From Echinometra lucunter (lineage: Eukaryota; Echinodermata; Echinoidea; Camarodonta; Echinometridae): DNA of 64,000 nucleotides. The translations under genes were made by a program, and so were the position numbers. The stretch covers positions 4,536,611 to 4,600,610 of the forward strand of contig CM057161.1 in assembly GCA_029962745.1 (NCBI GenBank), in the 5' to 3' direction. Below, piece by piece: positions 54,661 to 64,000 of this stretch. The number at the start of each line of letters is the position of its first letter. The first letter of the stretch is position 1. The notes under the pieces are model-generated. The model was not told the origin of the DNA, did not search any database, and worked only from the letters and a program-made list of their open reading frames with translations.

Positions 54661-56926
54661 GTAAGAAAGGTTAATGTATATACTCTTAGAAAAACGTGCC
54701 ATATTTAGAACTCTTTATTGTCCCGTATGAAAAAGGGGTTCTATAAAGGTTCTTTATACTTTCAAGAACACCAAAAGGTTCCATGTACAACCAATAATGG
54801 TTCTGAAGACCCCTTTAGAACCCTTCAGAGAACCTTTAACGGTTCCAAATGTGGGACAAGAAAAGGTTTTAATCAGCACAATTTTTCTAAGAGTGCACAT
54901 GCAGGCATGACAGGGGCATTAAATTATGAGGTACACGTCAGTCTAAATTGAAAGTTGGATCTCCAAAGACTTGATAACAATTAAAAACACACACACATAA
55001 AACCACACACTTTTTGTTTTTCCATTATTTTTTTATTAGACATTTCATTCAAAACAAATCAATACATATAAATCAATATGAATACAGATCTTCTTTATTC
55101 GCGGAAATCATGAAAGGATGCAGAACAACCATGTACAACAAAACAATCAAGAGGGCTTAAAAAATTGAAAACATAATTTGATGAGTGAACCCGTTGACTA
55201 CTGAATTCTTTATTTCCAATGCACACATGCACATATACGCCAACGCACGAAACAAAACATGAAGCATGGAGAAAGAAACAAAAAAATAATGTTAACAGCA
55301 TTATTAACGCAGTAAATTCCAAGGAAAGGGAATTATGATTTTTTACTAATGCTTATTAGCTGTACTTTTTTATTCGCGGAAATCATGAAAGGATGCAGAA
55401 CAACCATGTACAAAAAAAACAATCAAGAGGGCTTAAAAAATTGAAATTCATTCCACCAATTTTGAGCTTAAAGTAAAGCTAAAGAGATGGCGCCAAAAAT
55501 CGAACCTTTTTGGCCTTTAAGCTATCACTGTGCAAAAGCTGGAGAGATTTTAGTAAACAACTGAATTACGAAAGTTTTATTTATAGATAAAACTTGTTCA
55601 TCTTACGCCAAAGAAACTCATAGCTTCTCGGTTAAAGGTCATATAATTCAGCTAAAAGCCGCATAATTTTCTACCTTAATAACAAAGTGCCAGTCAGAAT
55701 TCTCTTCATTTTTGGGTTGTCATGATCAATGTTCATTCTAGTAAGCAAAATGATCTAAACTGGAAGAGCTCCACAAAACGAGAGAATGCACGTCATGAAA
55801 AGGCTCGATTACGTTATAAAGACGAGGTTAAGTATCACGATAAGTTTCCTTGATGGGCAGTAGAAAAATAGAACACGTCAGAAAATTCGGGAGAGGGCGG
55901 AATATGATCTAAACTGAAATAGCTCTTTAAAACGAGAGAATGTACGTCATGAAAAGGTTCCACTACGTTCAAGACCAGGTTAAGTATCACTATAAATTTC
56001 CTTCATGAGCAGCAGAAAAATAAAACACATCAGCAAAGTCTGCATGGGAAAAAATGTCTGTGACATCATTGTGACATATAAAAGAACCGAACGATACTGC
56101 AGAGTCACATGAGAGTGTCACGTGTTCATCAACTTAGCAAGCTTTCTCAAGGGGGGGGGGGGGGGCAGTATTAGTGATTATTATCTATACAAGACATTTG
56201 AGCAGGTCAATTTTTGAATCGTATCGACTCAATTTAGAGAAAAAGTCCTTATCAATAAGAAAGCCAGGTCCATATTTCCCATATGACACGTTTTTTCGCG
56301 TACAAAAAATTTTGAGCATGCGCAAACAAGCACACTTGGTTTAAATGCGCGATCGAGTGCGATGAAATTTGCATATTACTGCGCGCAATGTAAATTTTGT
56401 GAATGATTTTGAAAATCACTGGGAATGAAGTCAAGAAAAAAAAAAACACTAGAAGGCATGGTAAGCGCATGTATAATCAACTTTCATTTTTGTCATGAAT
56501 TTGCTCAAGATGTATTGCAGATAATAATAATAGGGACTGGCCTTTCCGAGATGTGACTTTTATAAATTGCCCTCATTAGATTCATATCACCCTCGGCTCC
56601 CGCCTCGGGCGATATGATCTAATTTGGACAATATAATGTCATATCTCTATCAAAGCCAGTCCATATTATTTAAATATGTCGAATATTGAACAGAAATGAT
56701 GGGTTAATGATGACAGAATGGTGAATATGCTGATGTGGTATCTATATTCTCAATCTATAATCTGTCTCTTACATTGGCTTATGCATGTATGGGCTCATTA
56801 TATTTATTCATTTTCTTCATTATTGTTAAAACAATCATCGAATGCTGTTTTACATTGTTAGCCTGTGATAATACAAAACAAAAGTGAACATAATAAGAAC
56901 AAAGAATGTGCCTTTTATGTGTGAGG

Positions 56927-56967
<41 letters not shown>

Positions 56968-59900
56968 TGGGTTTTTTACTGACGAGTATCATTCTCTTTT
57001 TTATTATAAGCTCTTTGGTTTGATTTTTTTTGAAAAAAAATTGTATAATCATGTATAATTTGAGATTTTTCTGTGATCCTTGAGTGATGTAATTAACGAA
57101 GTACATGTATTACATGTATTTTTTCTTCAATTTATGTATTCATAATATGATGAAGTGTTTATGAATATATCTTGTATCAATGTATGGCAGAGAAAGGAAA
57201 TAAACTATAAGTTTTTAAAAAAAATCAATCAGATATGATTACGTCTGGGACCGACCTTTAACGTCACCATGACGTGACTCAGACTGAAATCTGCAACAGT
57301 TTGCAGGCGAAGACAAAGAGCTGACCAGTCACGTTACCGCTAGACCAACTCCTGATTCCACGATTGGTGTGATTAAGTATACAAAGAATAAGAAATAATT
57401 TTTAAAGAGATGAATACTGGATAAAAAGTATTCGTTATTGGTGAAATATTGTGCATATTTATGAAAGAATATAGAAGCAAATACAAGTGAGCGAGGTATG
57501 ATATCTATTGGTAATTAATACCCCTTTCACGCTACCCTCTTCATTTTTCACCGGCGAACTTCACCGGCGAACTTCTCCGCCTCGCATTCCTCACTTCACC
57601 GGCGAAAAAAAAAATGTACCCTTTCGCACTGACATTTCTTCACCGGCGAAAGTCAATGGGCGATTGGCCCGGGCGGAAGTCCGGGGTCAATGAAGGCGCG
57701 CGCTTTTTTAATTGTCAAGATGACGGCAAGATCTAATAAACAATTATGAAAGTTGTCAAGATGAATTGACGGCAAGATCTGGTAGTAAACAGTGTCAGTA
57801 TCAGTGCTCGGCACGTGCAGAACGAAACGAAAGAAAATTGTAAACATTAGTTCTTATCTATTACAAAAAGGTAAAAAAAAAAATTAATTACAACATATTT
57901 TGGAAGTATTACGAGAAAAAAAACCCAAATTACTCTATTTGTATATTTTAAAAAATTTTATACATGTAAAAAAAAGTGCTTTTTAATAAATATTGTTGGT
58001 AAAAACAAAAAAAATATATGTTCGAGGGTATCTACTTGGCCACAGTATTCAGCTGACCTTGCAAGTAGTTGCGCGTGGAATCTCGGTGCAGGGGACTTCG
58101 GGAGAGAAAAAAATTGACCTCTGACGTCATTAAAGAGGAGAAGTTCTCCGGTTTGCTTTCATACTGGCTGTTTCACCGGCGAAGTTCGCCGGTGAAAAGT
58201 TTCACCGGCGAAGTTCTCCACCTCTAGAGGTGGAGAAGTTCGCCGGCGAACTTCACCGGTGAAGTTCTCCTGTTTACCTTTCATACTGGACACTTTCCCC
58301 TTCGCTGGCGAACTTCACCGGTGAAGTTCGCCGGTGAAAAGCGCAATATGAAAGGGGTATAATAGAAAATGTATAGATATGCCCAAGCAAAGCTCACCGT
58401 ATACCAGGCAAACAGGTGAATTCATTTACAATAAACATAGACCCAACTGCGAAACCAATAAATCACCCCAAGACTGTTAGGGTTAAGAATGTGAAAGCAA
58501 ACAAAACAACGCAGTATCATGTAGGTCTCTGGCAAACTGTGCAGTTGCTACTAGCAACCACGTCAGCAAAGGCACACGCAAATTAGCCAAGATACATTTG
58601 GGCATTGCATGCTGTTGAAAGGTGGCGGATCACGGATCTTGATCCCAAGAGGGGTAAAACATACTATGACCCATTAAATTCACTAGGTAAGTCAGGAAGC
58701 AGTTTTTGGCGAATGAGTGGACTATTTCGGGAATAATATTCTTTTGAGAAGTGAAGTCGGTAAAATTTGCCTCCACCTATTGAACCACAAGGTGATACCC
58801 TGACCATGGTAAATTGCTTACTTCTTGTATAAAAAAAAATAGGTGCCGGTGTCATAGACGATTTGTTCCGCGTTCTGGAGGAACGAAACGACTAGTCGAT
58901 TCGTTCCCCGGAACAGCGTTGCCTCGTTCAAAATGCTGTTTTATCGTACTATCGTTTTTGGAGAAAATTTTCGTACACACAGCTGACTCTACAGTACATA
59001 CACTATGCATACGATTAACAGCCCCTTAACTTTAGGAAAACTCATTTTTGATTGGCTGCAAATTCAATGTAGGGGCCTACAAGACCAGGGGCGTAACAGG
59101 TACCTGTTATCAGGGGGGGCAGAGCCTAAAAATTTCCCGGTAACTAGTCTATGTCTAGAATTTGTGGCGTAGCTAGGACTGCATTTTTAGGAGGACGGTA
59201 GTGCTCATCGGCGTAAATCCATTTTGAGGAGTGGGGGATTAAAACTTTTTAAATGATTTTTTTCCCTGTCAAACACATTTTGATATCTATTTTGCGAGCG
59301 AGCGAAGCGAGCGAGCCGAAAATAATCACTTTTTTGCTTTTGAATCGCATTTTCGAGTAAAAATCCAAAAATATGACGAAAGAGCGATGCGAGCGAGCCA
59401 AAAATAACCACTTTTCTCGATTTTAATCGCATTTTTTGGATGGAAATCCTAAGATTTTGACGAGCGAGCGGAGCGAGCAAGCCAAAAATAACCACCTTTT
59501 TGTTTTCAGTAGCATTTTCAAATAGAAATTCTAAAATATGATAATTGTTTATGACAGATATATATTCAGAATTTTTACTAACTGATTAATTATTAAAATA
59601 TATTTTCTTCTTTAAAAAGTGCGTCTGCATGGCGGGAAATTTGTACACACCATCCCCTCTCTCCCCCAGATGGGGGGGGGGGATAGATCCCCCACCCCCC
59701 CCCCCGGAATTTACAGCAAGACGGGAGGGTGCAGGGAAGGGGGAGTTCCCCCCCCCCCCCCTCCCGCGCGAAGCACGGAAGCTGCGACGTTTCTCTGCAT
59801 TGCTAGTTGTCGGTAGGAGGATTTCATTTTAGGAGGACGGTAGTGCTTCCTAGGAGGGAGGGTGCAGGGAGGGGGGGGGGGGAGTTTCCCCCCTCCCGCG

Positions 59901-62900
59901 CAAAGCGCGGAAGCTCCGACGTTTTTTCGCTGTCAGTTCCCGCTCTTCTTACGCTCTCTGCCTGTTATCGAAGGGGGGAAGGGGCATACGCATAGCCAAA
60001 AAATTCCCGATAATTAAGTTTAGAATTAGTGGTGTAGCTAGGATTTTCTTTTAGGAAAACGTTAGTGCAAAGCGCACTCCTTAGGCATGCTAGGGAAAGG
60101 GTGGAGGGATGGTGATTTTCCCCTCCCGCGCGAAGCGCGGAAGCTCTGACGTTTCTTTGAATTGTTCGTTGTCTGTTACCGGTCTCATACATTTTCTGCC
60201 TGTTATGGGGGGGGGGGGGGCAGAGCCGAAAATTTCCCGGTAACTAAGTCTAGAAATAGAATATGCGGAGATAAGCCCGCACCGCGAGTTGTTTGTTGCG
60301 AAGCCTTTAGCGGGTGGGGCCCAGGGTTCTGGCTTGGGGCCCCTGATGGGGTCTACAAGGAAGCCACTGGAGTTGTCCAGGGAGTGGAGCACCGGGAAAC
60401 TCCGGGTTTGGTACTAAATTTTCCGTCATTTTTTTTTTTTTTTTGGTTGTTTCCCTTTGCTTTCTTCTTTTTTCCCCCTTTCCCTCTTTTCCCTCTCTCT
60501 CTCTTCTTCTTTCTCCCCTTTCTCCTTCTTCTTTCCCTTTCTCCTTCTTTCTTTCCCTTTCCCCTTCTTTCTTTTCCTTTCTTCTTCTTTCTTTTCCTTT
60601 TTTTTTCTTCCTTTCCCTTTCTCCCTTCCTTTTTCTTCCTTTCCCTCCTTTTCATTTTTTCCCGGTGGTTTGGTGGATTTTCCCGCTGAAATTCTTCAGG
60701 GGGGGCAGAGTGCCCCCCCTGCCCCCCCGGCTGTTACGCCACTGTACAAGACGCATAGACGGGTTAATTAACTGTTAGGTATGCAAAGTAAGCGTGTTCT
60801 TTGCAGAGACTTTGAGTAGGTTGAAATGACTATGACTATCGCATCGACTGGACCGAGGCGGATCCAATCGGCGGGTGAACATTCAGGCGATTGGTTCCAA
60901 AGGATCCAATCGCCTGCCCGGAACAAATCTGCTTTGACACCGGCATTTGTTTCCCTTGATCGGAAATCGACTCGCCCTTTCTCAAAATATGCCAGTACCC
61001 TTTAGGGAACACTACACTGGCAATCTGAATGATGTCCGATCTACCTGCTCCCAGCGGCTCACTCATAAATATCATGCAACATTAAATTTGACATCCTTCA
61101 ATTTTTTTGTCCGAAATATTATGTTAACATAATGCTGAACTCCCACATCATCCAATCCACACTATAATCATGTAGGCTGCTTACGAGTCATCATCACAGG
61201 GCCTAGGGATCAATGTTTCGCTAATATGTCTCGTTTTCAGTTGTTTCACATCTCATTCCCCCCCCCCCCCCCCCCAACACATTAAGCAGGTTACAGACCA
61301 TTCTAGGCGCAGACTTGAGGCCTCGTAAACACCAAATCTGGTCCCGGGCCACCGTGTCCCAAACCGTATCAAATCGCTCCCAGAGCGATCGCATAAAAGC
61401 CGCTCCGGTTATCGTTCCCGTTACCACGGCACGTACGATGCGTGTTTGGTGTGAACAGTCGCATTGGAATAGTACACGAGTGATTCATTTCCACCGTTTT
61501 GTGCACCGTTGGACCGGAACGAGGCCCGTTCCGTGACCCGGACCGTGTTCGGTGTGCGGAAGTCTTTAGTCCTCTGTTAGCAACATGGATAGGCAGCGGG
61601 CATTATGAAGGCTACAGGAGGTGTCAATTCCTTTGCATCAGTACACCGAGGCACCTGCACGCATGTAATAGTTATCGACGCAACTTAGTAATGCATAACT
61701 TTTTGAGGGCAGAATTCCCTACTGTACGTGAGCAAGCTAGGTTCCGGATATGTCCAAAAAAGACGTAATTTTAGAAGCTGTGTCCGTACCATCTCACCGA
61801 TGTGCAGCCTGGATATCCTTGATTGACTCAAACGTACAGCTTATGTTTTATTATGAGGTGTCATTTTGATTGCGATATAGCTCTTGCGCTGAACGAGCCT
61901 GTGAATTAGGCACGTAACCCTGGTCATATGACAATTACCAAAAGAATTATTTGCAATTTCCATTATGCCATCACTTTTTATACAATATAAGTCTAAACTA
62001 TACTTGCGAAGGCTGCAACAGTCACCTGTGTCGTCTTACGTTATCATGTAATGACACCTTTTGTTGATCAACAGGCATAAAAGTCACTGCTGGTGGGAAA
62101 TCATCCATTCAATCCAGGACCAGTATTTGAATATTTTTAATCATAACTGTATCCTTCTCATTTCAGGTCTCTGTTTGCTCAACCTGGCCATCGCAGATCT
62201 CCTGACCGGCCTCATATACCTACCCTTCAGCCTGCCTTGCGCCCTCAACGGAGAATGCGTGGTGAGGGCCAACCGAGCTCTCTGCCTCAGTGTCGTCACC
62301 GTATCATACACATGCTACGCAGTATCATTCTACACCCTCGTCATCGTAATGGTTGACCGATATCTCCAGATCGATCGACCATTTCAGTACAACGAGATCT
62401 TCAGCAAAACAAAGACGGTAGCCACGCTGGCTTGCACATGGTTCATCCTGCTCGCTTTTAGTTCCGGTTTTATTCTCTCGCGACCCCAAATCATCGTTTT
62501 TGATGAAGACATCTACCATTGCACCCTTGCAGGTGGGAACAAGTTAGCCTGGCCGTATACGTACTGCGTGAATATTTTCTGCTTCTTTATACCATGCATT
62601 GTGATCTGTTGGTGCAGTTTAAAAATCGCAATGATCGCACACCGAGCACGTTCGCGCATCGCCGGCCAAGAGGCAGCCGTAGCGTGTTCAGAAAACTCTC
62701 GTGTTGAAAGGAATCGGCCGGTCAGACATTTTCGCAAATCGGACGTCCGCGTCGCCTTGCGGATCTTTGTGGTCGTGGCAGCCTTCATCATATGCTGTTT
62801 GCCATTTAACATCGAGTTGATGTATGCACGTCACACCGAGCACATGTTCCCAAGCAAAGCTAATATCGCTGCCGTTCTGTTGGTTGAGATCAATAGCGCA

Positions 62901-63185
62901 TTAAACCCTATAATTTATGTCACGATGTACACGAAATTTCGACGTGTCTTTAAGGCGAAGGTTATGAAACTGTGCAGGAGTTCTAATCATGGAGAATCTG
63001 TCATTTGGACGGTTACGAGTCATCACCGAGATCAGTATACGCCAACGCGACGTCGAGCTAGTGCGATGACGATAGCGAACTCACCTCCCAACAACAGGAT
63101 ATCTGCTATGGTGATGACAAACCACGAACTTATAGAAGAAAGGATTGTTGAAAGCGTGAATGAGCCCCATAACCACGATTTATAG
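54450..63185 (+). CDS. Class A (rhodopsin-like) G-protein-coupled receptor, orphan, two coding exons
   Basis: A plasma-membrane receptor coupling an unknown ligand to heterotrimeric G proteins. Exons 54450-54660 and 62167-63185 join in phase 1 to give 409 residues. Landmarks: GN (N53, TM1), LAIAD (D81, TM2), C110 and C189 (conserved disulphide), DRY at 134-136, W162 (TM4), P213 (TM5), CCLP at 280-283 (TM6), NPIIY at 317-321 (TM7), and a basic tail of about 85 residues. Position 3.32 is Ser117, not the Asp of amine receptors, and the TM6 toggle Trp is Cys281. The closest guess is the broad amine/adenosine/melatonin-like part of class A; no finer name is justified. ATG 54450 is the first in-frame Met after a probable acceptor at 54419. 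An N-linked glycosylation site is not seen in the short, Pro-rich N-terminus. Confidence 0.88.
54682..54894. mobile_element. MITE with ACTCTTAGAAAAA ends
   Basis: ACTCTTAGAAAAACGTGC and TTTTTCTAAGAGT are complementary; the middle is a mosaic of GGTTC/GAACC words. It starts about 20 bp after the GPCR exon's donor. Confidence 0.8.
55080..55455. repeat. Direct duplication, ~276-bp offset
   Basis: ATTCGCGGAAATCATGAAAG, GATGCAGAACAACCATGTAC and CAATCAAGAGGGCTTAAAAA occur at about 55098 and again at 55373, nearly identical. Confidence 0.9.
55748..56045. repeat. Direct duplication, ~159-bp offset
   Basis: ATGATCTAAACTG, AAACGAGAGAATG.ACGTCA, GAGGTTAAGTATCAC and AGAAAAATA.AACAC recur once in the same order. 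Confidence 0.85.
56526..56675. repeat. ~150-bp hairpin with CGGCTCCCGCCTCGG loop
   Basis: ATAGGGACTGGC.TT..GAGAT.TGAC...TTAGAT.CATATC.CCC pairs with the mirror half ending AAGCCAGTCCATATTAT. Similar in plan to 7112-7258. Confidence 0.65.
56926..56964. repeat. (GT)n microsatellite
   Basis: About 18 GT dinucleotides. An AT-rich stretch follows to GGAAATAAACTATAAG and an A-run near 57195-57222, like a retroposed 3' end. Confidence 0.9.
57519..58359. mobile_element. 840-bp MITE composed of TTCACCGGCGAA palindromes
   Basis: The ends TACCCCTTTCA and TGAAAGGGGTA frame it. The 12-mer TTCACCGGCGAA or its inverse TTCGCCGG(T/C)GAA occurs about a dozen times, clustered at both ends with an AT-rich middle. 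No ORF. Confidence 0.85.
58364..59077. other. GPCR intron, no exon seen
   Basis: Unique sequence. 58860-58925 has complementary GTTCCGCGTTCTGG/CGTTCCCCGGAAC words that may form a short hairpin. Confidence 0.35.
59086..60744. mobile_element. hAT-type element, 1,659 bp, perfect 8-bp TSD
   Basis: Terminal repeats CAGGGGCGTAACAG (left) and the complement of CAGTGGCGTAACAG (right), flanked by identical TACAAGAC at 59078-59085 and 60745-60752. Internally: GCGAGCGAAGCGAGCGAG blocks at ~85-bp spacing, three CCCTCCCGCGCGAAGCGCGG-type repeats (59761, 59890, 60120), long G/C runs and a pyrimidine tract (60425-60660). No transposase. It lies in the GPCR intron. Confidence 0.9.
60425..60660. repeat. Pyrimidine tract inside the hAT-type element
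   Basis: T-run followed by CTTTCCC/TTCTTTC words; Phe/Ser/Leu-rich frames are artefacts. Confidence 0.85.
60753..62060. other. GPCR intron, near end
   Basis: 60845-60935 has two GGATCCAATCG words in a short inverted arrangement. A C-run is at 61258-61275. 61315-61560 looks like a worn inverted-repeat element (GGTCCCGGGCCACCGTG and CACACCGAACACGGTCC on the opposite strand). No exon. Confidence 0.35.
62167..63185 (+). CDS. GPCR exon with TM2-TM7 and tail
   Basis: Acceptor CTTCTCATTTCAG ends at 62166. The exon begins GLCLLNLAIADLLTG in the phase given by the upstream exon and runs to TAG at 63183-63185. It contains DRYLQI, YHCTL, CCLPF and NPIIY. The third intracellular loop (about residues 225-265) is short and basic. 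Confidence 0.93.
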
Positions 63186-63791
63186 GCAGCAATTAGTGTG
63201 CTTTCAATTCTCGGTATTGAACGATTGCGTCTTAGCGTTTATGCCAATACATTTTGCACCCAAACTTTAGTTTCATTTCATCATCGTCATCATCGCTGTG
63301 AAATCCAGTTCACTCTCTAGCGTCACTCCTGCAGACGACAGTGGATATAACTTGCCATGCGTTCGCGGTAGCACAGGCTGGCGACTCGTGCTGGGCGTGT
63401 GAAAGTGTTGAAAGTGGAGGTATATTAATTTTAAGTACATGTGCATTGTAGACCATAAAAATTATAAGCAGCAAGGTGTATTCTATCGGAATGGCACCTC
63501 TCCTGATACTATTTCGAGAAATACCCTGTGATCGTTTCACGAGAAGACACATAATAAGTCATAGGCCTACACTGACATCAACTCTTCCAAAGCTATTTAA
63601 AACTTCTTAGTCCTTCCTTAAACACTCACAGAGTGGAAACTCTTAACCACAACCTGTATTTAAAACATTCAAGTTCCCAAGGTATTCGCCGGCAACAGCA
63701 TTTTCCTCGTACTTTGTCATGCGCACTTCGAGTTTTGTAGATTTACATTCAGTTAAGATTATACTATTTTCGCTACCACATCGTTACCGCT

Positions 63792-63797
63792 AATAAA
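63792..63797 (+). terminator. Candidate GPCR polyadenylation signal
   Basis: AATAAA about 610 nt after the stop codon, the first clear signal downstream; GT-rich GTCGTCGTTGTCC follows at about 63818. Confidence 0.45.
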
Positions 63798-64000
63798 TGA
63801 AATAATCGATATTGAAAGTCGTCGTTGTCCTGTAGACCCAAGCAAGTGACGGTGATTCTCCAGATTTTGCTGTCTTGAGCCAGCCGAGATCACAGCAAAA
63901 TGAGATGTCAATCTAATTATTTGCAAGAGTTTAAGACCATCTATACAAAATTCGAGAACTTAAGGTATCTTTCACAAGAATTCTCTAAATCATGGCCTTT

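Noticed and set aside
60162..60771. Phe/Ser/Pro-rich frames of about 100-175 codons
   Set aside because: They lie in the pyrimidine tract of the hAT-type element and have no family resemblance.
62061..62166. 35 codons upstream of the GPCR second exon
   Set aside because: They precede a strong acceptor (CTTCTCATTTCAG) and do not resemble a receptor; intron sequence.

Overview
The window is animal nuclear DNA: genes broken by spliceosomal introns, no operons, and dense short inverted-repeat transposons, tRNA-derived SINEs and microsatellites. The protein families and the repeat style (many hairpin MITEs, long G/C homopolymers, 'GCGAGCGAAGCGAGCGAG' blocks) suggest an invertebrate deuterostome, most likely an echinoderm such as a sea urchin. 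This is an inference from style; no species marker was seen. A 500-base run of N (13501-14000) is a scaffold gap.

Three protein-coding genes can be supported, all rebuilt from splice sites and phases. (1) PGAP2 (Golgi GPI-anchor lipid remodelling factor, Frag1 family) lies on the minus strand: the start codon is at 9470, four coding exons run down to 567, and the last exon(s) lie beyond the left edge. (2) NUP54 (FG nucleoporin of the central-channel Nup62 complex) lies on the minus strand from ATG 37430 to stop 22069. It has 13 coding exons, phase-consistent throughout, giving 555 residues. (3) A rhodopsin-class (class A) GPCR lies on the plus strand with coding parts 54450-54660 and 62167-63185 (409 residues), split by a 7.5 kb intron at the TM1/TM2 boundary. 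A candidate promoter and untranslated first exon lie near 48258-48788. The three genes have unrelated jobs and nothing suggests functional coupling.

Layout: 1-9541 PGAP2 with repeat-filled introns, including a 1.2 kb CATC array; 9542-21400 intergenic, with a CpG-rich spot near 12.15 kb, tandem repeats around the gap, and long AT-rich UTR-like sequence; 22.07-37.43 kb NUP54, whose introns hold hAT-like, TTAA-flanked and hairpin elements; 37.4-48.2 kb repeat-rich intergenic DNA with a LINE 3' end; 48.3-63.8 kb the GPCR locus, whose large intron carries a 1.66 kb hAT-type element with a perfect 8-bp target duplication.

The most unusual pattern is a set of 'exon echoes': in both NUP54 (exons 7, 12 and 13) and PGAP2 (exon 2) a piece of the exon is tandemly copied into the neighbouring intron or 3' flank. 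In NUP54 exons 7 and 12 the copies bring a second intact 5' splice site. One exon 12 echo is in frame, phase 0 at both ends and has an acceptor, so it could act as an alternative 24-residue exon.
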